Source: Siphonodentalium dalli
Taxonomy: Eukaryota > Mollusca > Scaphopoda > Gadilida > Siphonodentaliidae
Length of the DNA: 64,000 nt
Direction of reading: 5' to 3'
Assembly: GCA_032622095.1 (NCBI GenBank)
Contig: CP136065.1
Coordinates: 211,524,151 to 211,588,150, forward strand
Position numbers and translations under genes: made by a program. The notes beneath the pieces were generated by a model. It ran no database searches, was not told where the DNA came from, and saw only the letters and a list, made by a program, of their open reading frames with translations. Below are positions 47,801 to 59,800 of the stretch, piece by piece. Within the stretch, counting starts at the first letter, position 1; each line of letters starts with the position of its first letter.

Positions 47801-50800
47801 CGTTCCCATCTACATGTCAATATTAACATCCATGACAAATTTAATGACAATAAGACGAACAGTACGGCCTGTAGCCCGTGCTAATGGATTGAATTTTGAA
47901 ATCCAAGATGGCCACTGGCGGCCATGTTTTTATTCCGAATGACCCCAAAATGACTCGTTCCCATCTACATGTCAATTTCAACATCCATGACAAATTTCAT
48001 AATAATCAGACCAAAGGTACGAACTGTAGCCCGTGCTAAAGGAAATTGTTGACGAATCATGCACACACACAAGCACGACGGATACCAAGCAATGGCAATA
48101 GCTCAAACTTTACAAAGTAAAGTTGAGCTAAAAATGGAAGTCATTGAAACAGCCAATGCCAATTCTAGAAATGTTCCAGAATCACCTAAATTTCGATTTA
48201 AAAAGAATATAGCAACTTAAAAAAAAATTGGAAAGAAAGATCTCTTACTGCCAAGCATACTATACATGTAGCATATTGCTGCTAAATACATATGGATTGG
48301 GTATTTCTCAATAACTTTTGTATCTGCTGAGCTATTTTCATGAAACTTGGTATGCATATAGGTATTGGTCTGGGGAATCGAAAACATGCCCCAGTACACC
48401 ATTGTCACGTGACCACAAACAAGATGGCCGCCACCCCAAAATATAAGAAAATTTCAGTATTTCTCAATAACTTTTGTATTTGTAGAGATATTTTCATGAA
48501 AGTTGGTATGTAAGTAGGTATCAGTATTGGGAATAGAAAATATGTTCTAGTCCGCCAGTGTCACATTTCACGTGACCACGATCATGTGACCACAAAACAA
48601 GATGGCCACCATCCGAAATATAAGATAATGTTAGTATATTGCTGCTAAATACATATTGATTGGGTGTCTGTAAAGGTATGTCTGTGAAACTTGGTGCACA
48701 GTTAGATATTGGACTTGCGAATTGAAAACACTTCCCAGTCTGTCAGGGTCACGCGATAGTGACCACATGATCACAAAACAAGATGGCCACCACACCGAAA
48801 TATAAGGAAAATTCATTATTTCTCAATAACTTTTGTATCTGAGAAATTTGGTATGCAAGTTGGTGTTAGTTAGTATTGAGAACCGAAAACAAGTTAGTAT
48901 ATTTCTGCTAAATACATATATTATTGGGTATTTCGCAATAACTTGTATATGCAGAGGTATATTTCTGAAACTTGGTATGCAGGTAGGTATTGGTCTCTGT
49001 GGAATGGAAAACACTTCCCATACCAGGAGGGTCACGTGACATGCGACCACTTAATCACAAAACAAGATGGTCAACATCCCGAAATATAAAAAAATAAACT
49101 GGGAGTTTCTCATTACAAAATTTATTACATCACGCACACTGTTTTCACAGAATATAGAGTTACTTCCCATGGATTGATGTTACGAGACAAAGGTGTCAGG
49201 ATTCAACTCAAGTCGCGATCAGCAGTGAAAGAGTTAACACATTAACCATTTCATGATGATAGCTGTGGGGAGTGTGCTGGTGCAGAATTAAAGATCATGG
49301 CAACTGCATTCGCTTATATATGCGAGTCTCCCATAGGGAACCTCACATGCATGGCTTATAAGGGCAAGGCAAATATTGTTAGATCAATGAATTCTCTTAT
49401 ATATGGGAGGCTCCCTATGGGAAACTTGAATATATAAGAGAATGCATTGGAACAGGGTTTTCGTCAAATTTCAGGAAGCTCAACTTATGGAAGGGTTAAC
49501 ATCTAATGAGTAATTCACGATGGTCTATATCTCTTTCATGACTGGTGCTTCTTGAATTTTTGCAAAAACCCTGTGCCAATGCATTCTCTTATATACGGTA
49601 TGCGTGAGTCACCCATATGGCGCCTCGCATATATAAGAGAATTCATTGGCCTAACAATATTTGCCTTGCCCTTGTAAGCCAGCATTCTCTTATATATGCG
49701 AGGCTCCATATGGGAGACTCGCAAATATAAGAGAATGCACTGGCACAGCCACATGGTCTTTAATGCTGCACCAGCACAGCTCCTGTCATGAAAGGGTTAA
49801 ACACATAAAAAATCAGCTCACCTATCACGCCGAAGACGAACTCCACGAACCTCACTGGAAAACTCTAATTCTATCACATGTTTCTTCTTCAAGTCATCCC
49901 ATATCATAACTAAAATGTCAAATAATTAATACTCTCAGATATACCATATCATAACTGGAATGTCAAATAATCAATACTCTCAATTAAAGATGCATAATCC
50001 GAATTAAAGCTCCTAAATTACTATTTCTTTGGCTTTGGAGATAAAAAATATTTTATTCGAGTTGAGGAACCCACCCATCAAAGTTCAGAGTTATCAGATA
50101 TCAATTTTTGAAATATGTTATTTTTCACCACCTGAAATATTTGGTCGCCTGGCAAATATTTGACAAATGCTGACCGACATGCTCTCGATACCAAATTGTG
50201 TTGATTAAAATGTTAATATGTAACACTTTTTGGGCAATTTTATACTGTAGTTGACCGTAGTTAGTATTATTTTTTGGCAATTAATCGATTCTGATAACTG
50301 AAGCGGCATTTCAATAAAATGTTGTTGTTGTTGGAATCTGATGATATGGGGACCATCGAATCGGATTGTGTACCTTTAAGTGAAAAAGCTACTGGCCATA
50401 TTTCCGACTAAATCCTGAAAAGTTACCCATAATTCTGCTGTGGTTAAGGGGTCGATTAATTAGGGCATTACTGTAAGTCACACGTTATTTGTGAAGTATT
50501 AGCGCAAATTTATAGTGACAAGTGTTTGCTGACTTTTGTATGATTTCTTAAATCTAATTTATTTCATTCTACGATATGTATATCTGGACTAATTACCATC
50601 CAATGTTGAAGATTGGTATGAAGTGAGTCTCAATTAGTCACAACTGTGTGAGATAATATTTATTCTCACCCACCTTTGGTTTGCGGGTATTTAGGATTGC
50701 TACCGCCACCAATCAGTGCCAGATAGTTACATCTGAATAACATCTCAATTCCTCCAATTCCTCCATCTGCAAAATCTGAGAAGAAAAAAGAATTTTACTA

Positions 50801-53800
50801 CACATACATGTATGCTCACTAGGATCTAAACAAAATTCTATGACATGGTCTAATAAATATTTCACGAAAAGCCAATTTGGTGTAGCAGACCTGGCCACAT
50901 GCTGGACATTATAATGAGATAGTGTAACAGGCCTGGCCATTTCAAAACTGGGTCACATAAGTGAAGATGCCTGCATGATGGAACTTATTATGAGATAGTG
51001 TAACAGGCATGGCCATTTCAAGGCCACAAAAGTGAAGATTCATGCATGCTAGATGCTATTATGAGATGGTGTAGCAGGCATGCATGGCCATTTCATTTCA
51101 AAAGGGGGCAACAAAAGTCAAGATTCCTGAATGCTGGATGTTATTATGAGATGGTGTAGCAGGCCTGGCCATTTCAAAATGGGGCCACAATAACTCTCCT
51201 TAAATCAACAAAGGGGAGCCATATCTTGGAAAATGATGGAAGAGATAATTTCTAAATTGATGAATATACTCTCTAATTACAAATACTTGCATGAACCAAG
51301 ATGTAGGCTTGATGCATATATCAACTGCCAGTATCTACTAATATAAAATGATAGCATAACTGCCACCTCATTTGCATACCAAATTTCATCAAGATCCGAC
51401 AGCGCATGGTTGAGATATATGAGCGGACAGATGGAAATCCAACATTTTCAGATAAACAAAAAGGGATAACTGTTGAATGGAAAATGTGAACAACATCAAT
51501 AAACCCTCTTTTGAAAGGCCTTCTGGCGTCAAACCTGTATACCAAATTTCATCGAGATCTGATAACCCATGGTTGAGATATATGAGCGGACGGACGGAAA
51601 TCCAACATTTGAACAGATAAACAAAGAGGGATAACTCTTGAACGGAAAATGTGAACAATGTTAATGAACCCTCTTTTGAAAGCCCTCCTGATGCCAAACC
51701 TACATACATGTACGAAATTTCATCAAGATCCAATAACAAATATTTGCGATATATGAGCAGATGGACACCCTGATGCATGGACAGATGCATGTAATCCAGT
51801 ATACCCACATACTTGGATGAGGGTATAATTAACCACAGCCTTAAGGTAAATGACATAATTTTAAATGAGACAGACACTCAATGAACCTCTGATCTATTCC
51901 ATGAATAATGCAAGGCACATTCTTCCAGCTGCCAGTAAGGGACATATAACCTACCTTGTCTCTCTTTTTCTTTCAAGGGATCTGCGTTATATACTCTGAA
52001 GCCAGTTTCCGTGCCACAAGCAAAACAGCCTGAAATATAGATATATATGGACTTATTTCATTGAATAAAACCAATCAGTAGTATTGAAACACTATACCCA
52101 TTGAAACAGGGCTCAACTTAACTAGATTCGCATCGCAATTTGCGATGCCATTTCTTATTTCTGTTAACAAATTTACAATGAAAAAACATTTATTGGTAGG
52201 GAATGCTAAACAAAATCTACCCAGTGCTGCAAAATGCTATACAAATTTAAAACATTAAATCGACCTCTGCTAATTGGAAGAATAGAGCAATGAACTAAGA
52301 TTGTCAAAAATTCCAACCGCATTGACTGTAAAGTAATGCTCTAATTAATCGACTCCTTAACCACAGCAGAATTATGGGTAACTTTTCAGGATTTAGTCGG
52401 AAATATGGCTTGTTGCCATTCATCGGAAAGCTCTCGCCGAGAGCTTTCCGATGAATGGCAACAAGCCATATTTCCGACTAAATCCTGAAAAGTTACCAAT
52501 AATTCTGCTGTGGTTAAGGAGTCGATTAATTAGAGCATTGACTGTACCATTTCAGAGAACACAACTACATGTATGTACAAATGTAAATATTTATTGAGCA
52601 TAAACATTACGACAATGATTGCACCAATAGTAGTCACATAGTGTAATTCGTTTATAACACTGGCACTGCTTTCTGACTATTTGGATATAAATTTATAAAA
52701 ATAACTTATTTTGGCATAATTATTCGTTAGGAACACCTCAGTGGAGTGTTTCACATCATTTTAAGATGAATCGTAAAGCTATCGATAAGGAAACTGTGAT
52801 GGGGTTTGGTTGATTTTCACTACATTTTATTATTTTACTTTATGTACAATGTATGTACATGTAGGCTCATGGATTATTCTATCCTTTTCGGGAAAGGTTC
52901 CTGGGCCATATGGGGGTTTATTATTGGGAATTTATATAAATGCACAAATTGATAGGATTGCGTTCAATCAAAAATATCTAGTGCATTTATATTTTTTCAT
53001 GTCTACATGTATATCATGTTAATAGAACATATCAGTTGTAAATGTTTATAACATAAGAGGAGATCACATTTTATGTTCAAAAACCAAGAGAACTTCTGTA
53101 AATTGGGAATATTTTGATCAGATATTGGAAATAAAAAAACCTTACTTTCTTCTTGGGAATGGGCCTATATTAGGCCTCTGTCGTAAAACATATTCATGAA
53201 CAGCAGATTCAACATGAAAAGAAACACATTCACAAAATAACATTTAGGATGAGATCAAAAAGGATGAATTAAAGGAGTAACTACATGTAGCATCAAATCA
53301 GCTACACTGTAATCCAAGTTACACATTCTCATGTCGGATTGATGTTCATAGATGTATTTTAACTGTTGTCTTGATATAAGCAACATGCTGTAATTGGTGT
53401 GGCCATGTGGGAAATCAATTCAAATTTCCTGGATGGAAACAGATGCATTTATATTACAAGTATTACCATGATTAATATCAGGGGTGTTTGCAGGAGCGAC
53501 AAGGGAAGAGTGGAAAAGTGTGTGTTACAATTCCCTGTGTATATCTTTCAGGGTTTTCACTGGGGGAAAAAACTGGGGGGAGACCATGGTTCGTTTTTTC
53601 AGTTTTCATCACTGAAAAGTAACCATTTCTTTGCACCTGAGGAACCAGAAAGTCAACCCAAGTTACGGTATGCAATGCCAGTTGAACCTAGATGCATCCC
53701 CTTCCTAGCATGTCTGTGATACATCCAATCTCCATGGGTGCAGTATTTTTCATGGTATCCAAATAAATTGTAAATTTGCGCACATCAAAGTTAGTCAGCC

Positions 53801-56800
53801 GGAAAATAAAAGCAAAGTCGTCCAAACATGACTGGCCATTGTTTGCTAATTGTGGCTACAGATGCTGACATGAAGTAAAAAATGTCTCTCTTCGATGGAG
53901 TCAGATTTAGTTCATCAGTGCTTAAATATGAATTGGGTGTAATGGATGTACATGTTTTTACCAGAAACTGCGGCTATACATACATGTGGTGTCATTGACG
54001 TGTTTGTGCTGTGGCTCAATACGGGATAACAAAATTATTATTGGCACTACATGTACAACTTCAAGGATATTTTATTTTTATAATTTTTTTTGGGCTTTTA
54101 TCCTCAATGCACACTATGGTTGTGATGTTGGTGTTAAAATCAACTGTATAAAAACAAAGTATAAATACACATATTTGGGACATGCTCAGTGTTACTGCGA
54201 AATGGAGCAAGTGCTATTATATTGTTTGTGCAGACATTTCCTTCCTCGGAAGTCAGGTGTTCATTAGTGTTAGCGCGACAATTAGCTTTAATTTTGCGTA
54301 TTTACGGTTCTAGTTCATTGCATCTTGATTTCAATGCGTTACATTGTAATATACTGTGAAATAAAAGTCAGCCAGACCCATGCAAATCAACTCTAATTAA
54401 TTTTTTTGGATCCAGGCCAGCTCGTCCCAGCGCCTACTTGATCCAGACAGTTTTTAGGACGAGCTGGCCCGGCTTTTGTGGCCTGGGAATTAAATTTGTG
54501 GATAAGAATTTCTTAAGTTAAGATTATGATATATTTCAGGTTATTGGCCATCTATTTTGACATTTCTATTACAAATAGACATGTCTGTTTACATTGTACT
54601 GTTTTCACATTCTGAATGAATTTCTCTTATTCTCTACGAGTTCTTCTCATCTCACTATCCCTGTGTTAATTTGGGGAAACCTTTAGAAGCCATCATTGTC
54701 CCTACTCTTATCAAAATAATAGAAGCGGGTTGTTTACACAGTAACCAGTCGGTTAATTACACCTCACACTTCAGTGTATACAGTATATTTCCAGACCTTT
54801 AATGTATATGCATGTAGCTGTAGCTGCAAATACCTGGCACATGTGATTTCCTGAAGAAATGCTCTGCATTATATCTGGAGAAGAATTCTTCGAGAGGAGC
54901 GGCCAGCTAACTCAAGAATTTGTCAAACCTATGTGTTATTTTTATATAAATGTTTGTATGTTGTTCATTGTTTTATCCTTGTTAATTGTTGCCAAATAAC
55001 TTATCACAACCGAACTATCCAATCTACCTCCCAACAACCTGTTGGATTAGAGAGAGAAATCCCTTGGACCGAGCTAGCCTGGGGCGAGCTGGCTCAGTGG
55101 CAAACTGGCCCAGGTCGATTGGACCATACCATTTTTCATACCTTTTCAAAACCAAATACCTGTTCCATTTTATGGGCCCTCTAAGGTCTACCGGCCTAGA
55201 GGAAACTGTGCCTAAATAATCCCAAACAGAATCAACTGCCGGCATTCGCAAAACAATGCCAGCGGCTTTACTATTGCCAAAGTTCAAGGACGTTTGGTAT
55301 AGCGCAAGGGAACGTTTCGTGTTCAGTACTTGCCTACTAGAATCCCGGACATTTCCCCACCGGACATTTCCCCACCCGGACATGTACCCACCCAGACATT
55401 TATCCACTCGGACATTTCCCCACCTGACATTTCCCCACCCAGCTAATAAAAAGCTTTATGCTACACCCTTTATCGCAGACATTAAAGAATGTTTGGACTG
55501 GTCAGTGAAGCCTGGTCAGTGAGGGCAACTCAAGTGATGTCAAACAGCCGATGTAATGTTTTGACAAATATGAAAGCGTGTTTTGACAAACATGAAAGAG
55601 GAAAGTCTGCAACCGAGGAAAGACGGTCCAAATAGTCAAAGACAAGTTAGCAGAGTATCCACTAGCAGTACGTGTGGCAGCTGGCAAAACCGAGATGGCG
55701 AAGAGAGCCGTCAGAAGGCTAAAATGAGGGAAAACTCCCAATGAACCCAGCACTATCAAGGAAAACCAGTTTTGCCATTTCTCTTCTACAACCACAAAAA
55801 GGCGAGCACAATTAACGACAAACGTATCATGGTGTTTGCTACAGATTACGTACTATACAGTTCTTGGCAGATTCAGATGAGTGGTTCATTGATGGGACAT
55901 TCGGTGTTATGTACGGTTACCATTTGTTGTTGTTGTTGCTGCTATTCCATGTAAATCAGTCAAAGGTGGGGAAAAAGTCCGGTGGGGAAATGTCATCTTT
56001 GATATTGAGTAAGTGGGTAAATGTCCGGTGGGGAAATGTCCGGTTACCTGCCTACTAATTGGTTACATTAAATGATTGCATTCAAGCTGGAAGCAGCAAT
56101 CTGCGAAAGCAATCATGTTGACCTACTTTCGTGGCTAATACTTATACATTATACAATGGTGCAGAGATACTATTTACCGAGAACAAGTCTTAATAATTAA
56201 GTCATAATAATGTTCAATTATAGTGTATATATCAATCTTAAGTGAATATTATAATTTATACCATATTAATTGTTTGACCTTTTGAAAGAGATATATGTAG
56301 TTATTATAGGTACCGATATATAACAAGAACTTAATTATACACAACAATGGCAAACAATATTAATTTACTAAGACTAGTATAATAAAATCATGGGGTTTAA
56401 CTAATAGCAGCAAGTCCCTAGAAATGCAGAAAGTCCCTAGAAATGCAGCAAGTCTGTTAGAAATGCAGCAAGTCCCTCTAATTGAGGGTGGCTTAGTGGA
56501 GTTGTTGATGAGTTTAATCAGTGTTTTATTATCCATTTGATTTATGATCTGTGACAATTGATTAGAGTTCATTGGAAATATTTATCCCTTTATAAATATT
56601 TAAGATGGGCATTTGTATATTTTAAACTATAAAATCAGATAAATTAAAAGTTGTTTAAAGTTTCACTTCTGAGATGGCATGTTGTGTATTCAATCAAATG
56701 TATATAAGCTGCAACTAAGATTTCAGAAATCATAACCAATCTTAGAATCTTCACAATGCGTCTTACTGATCCCCGTTACCCTTGTGGTGTGTGTGGTATT

Positions 56801-59800
56801 CGATGTTTTAAAGATTGCATTGAATGTACCGGCTGTAAACAATGACATATTACCAATGTGCTCCGATGACGAAACATGTTTTCAATATGTGGTCAGCTAG
56901 TTTTACTGTAAATCGTGTTTGTTCGACAGCAACAGACAGACATGGTATATATAAACAGTGATTGTTTCACTACTCTGAGAATATTTTACACCTAATCATA
57001 TTTACTTTTGAAAAGAGCATTCCGTGTTGGTCTATTACTGATATGGTATAAATAAAGAGCGTTTGTTTCACTACTGTGAGAACAACGGACGGCCAGAACA
57101 ATTCAAAAGAAAAGACAAGTAAAGACAACGGCAATCCCTTCTGGTAAAGTTTCCAGGACCAGACAGTAAATTAAAACAATAAATTGCAAAGCAATACAAT
57201 TTTAATACAATATATCCAAATTGTTTTTATTCAATGAAATATTCCAAAACCAGTGCCTCAATATCTTGGCTTTCCCCATCCCCACCTGCCCATGTTTACA
57301 TAATTTATTTTATCTTATACCGGCTTGATGTTATACTGTGTATTAAATTTTAGCTATAACTTACATAGAGGATCTCACATGAGTTTCTATTTTATACGGA
57401 ATTTATCAACCGAGTTCACTAAATTTAATTTGAGCCGAGGTTTACCGAGGCTCAAATAGAATTTAGTGGACGAGGTTGATAAATTACGTTTAAAATAGGA
57501 CAAGTGTGAGATACCTTTTATCACATGATCAAATAAACGCGAAGCAACGCAAATTTTCTTTGTTGAAAACAACGATCATAAACTGAAGCGATCGCAAGTC
57601 ATTTAAAGAATGGCGTGACGTCATCGCACACGCTGATATTAAACATGTGTTTTACGGATAATTATGAAACTGCTTTATGGGCAAATTATGTGATAAATAT
57701 GTGTATTATTCTCCAATAAAGGACTATGCGCAACGTGACCTTTCACCTCACGATGTTGCTGCCTTAGCGACGTATCAACAAAAACTCTCGCCTCGAAATT
57801 GGGTCACATCTACTTTAGCATTTTGGATGGTTTAAACATATAAATTAAGCATACGTAAGTGGAATAAAATAGTAATGTACTCTAGTGTCCCAAATAAACA
57901 TTTACGCATCCATGTCATGACACTCAACCCCATCTAAAGTTACCACTAGTAGTACATGTACCAGTAGTAATACATGTACCGGTATTGGTACTGGCAGATA
58001 TCGAAAACTGGATGTCATTGACTTTGAATTCAATTGGAAACGGGCCCACTCGCCCCAGGGCCAGCTCGCCCCAGTCGACCTGGGCCAGCTCGCCCCGAGC
58101 CAGCTCGCCCCGGGCCAGCTCGCCCCAAGGGATAATGTCTTATTTAAGTTGTCGTTTTGGGGTTGTTTTGCTTGCTTTCTCTGACTTACAGTCAAGTGAT
58201 ACCCGAGTCAAGTGATACCATACAAAGTGATACCCAAATCGGTCAACTGAGACCCAAGATGTGTATCATTGAATTTGGAATGTTGAATTAAATATACAAA
58301 CATTCGAGATCATTATTTGTCCGAACGTCATGTCGGAATATACTCCATTCCTCGATCGAAAATGACTTGAGTCGAGCCACTGCCGTTGTATATAGTCGCA
58401 GATACAACGGAACATATTTGTGGTTATGATGTCAGATAAATATTGCACTGCATATATACGGTATGTGGTTGGCATATGAAAGTGATTATCTATCACACTG
58501 AAGCCATCTCATCCTGTGAAGTGTGATTAGTCGATTGGTTACTGTGTAAACAACCTGCTTCTATTGTTTTGATAGGATATCATATGAATGGGGATATACT
58601 AACGGCTTCTAATGGTTTCCCAAACTCCAGAGATAGTGAGATGAACTCAGAGAATAAGAGAAACTTTAATATCCAGAATGTGAAAACAGTTCATTATTGT
58701 TATTTATGAATTCGCCGGTTCGTCGTTCAAACCAACTAGTGTGATAAACGGCATGGATATTATCTTTGCTAACAAACGTGGCTAAAGTAATCTAAATGTC
58801 AAAATTGATGGACATAACTCTGAAATATATCATAATCTGAACTTAAGAAATCACTCCAGTACCAGCAAATACCAAGGGAAGGTTACAGATTGATAGCCAT
58901 TAGCCAATGATCGGCTTGTTCGAATATTGAGACATCTAAGAATTTGTCCGCCCTGTACTTCTATTCCAGTCTGTCCTATTATTGAAACTTGCCCAATCGT
59001 CCACCCTGTACTACTATTCCAGTCTGTTCTTCTATTCGGGACACTAGAGTATCTACTAGTACATATTTGATGAAACATTATTAAATGTCCCTAATAGGAT
59101 TAAATTTTAGCTTTCACTGTTCTGTTCCCGTCATTTTAGACAGCTTGCACCGCACAAAATTTGAAAAATTTATGATGTACACTTTTCTCAGAACTTGCAT
59201 GGTTATTTTCAATCTAGCGAATTCTGACTATAACAGTTTGAAAGACTTTGCTTTTTGTTTGAGAACATTGACATTTGATTGAATGAATTTCACAGTTCCA
59301 ATTTCTGTACATCGATTCATACTAAATCATGACTTATATCTTGTTTATTGCTGACAAATCACCCCAATGTTCCATAAATTCACGACCTCATCACATGTAC
59401 TGTAACTGCGTATTCATGCGTAACGGGAATTGCTCTTCGAAATTACCAAATTACTCTTCCATATGAACAAACTGTAGGTTGTTTTTGTCTCAAAACTGTC
59501 ATAAATTTGGCTTAATTTGACCAAAAATGATAGTGTCAGTTGGCATAAGATAAATACAACAATAGCATAGTGTGTTTTGAGATGTGTTTTATCTCAACTC
59601 GTTAGAAGTATAATTTTTCGCTCGGCAAAGCCTCGCTAAAAATCATACTTCTAACTCATTGAGATAAAACACACTCAAAACACACTGTAGATGCTATTAT
59701 CGTATATCTAAATAACTTTCCTTTCAGTTCCCTACTATATATGTATATTTATAAAACTGTGCTCTATTTTTCTTTTGTTGCTGTTCTACTATTCTCATGT

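Noticed and set aside
53399-53719. 106-residue plus-strand open frame in WDR45B intron 1
   Set aside because: No domain, low-complexity composition, and no supporting splice partners.
53986-54267. 93-residue cysteine-containing open frame
   Set aside because: Cysteine spacing does not match a known finger, and it ends without conserved context.
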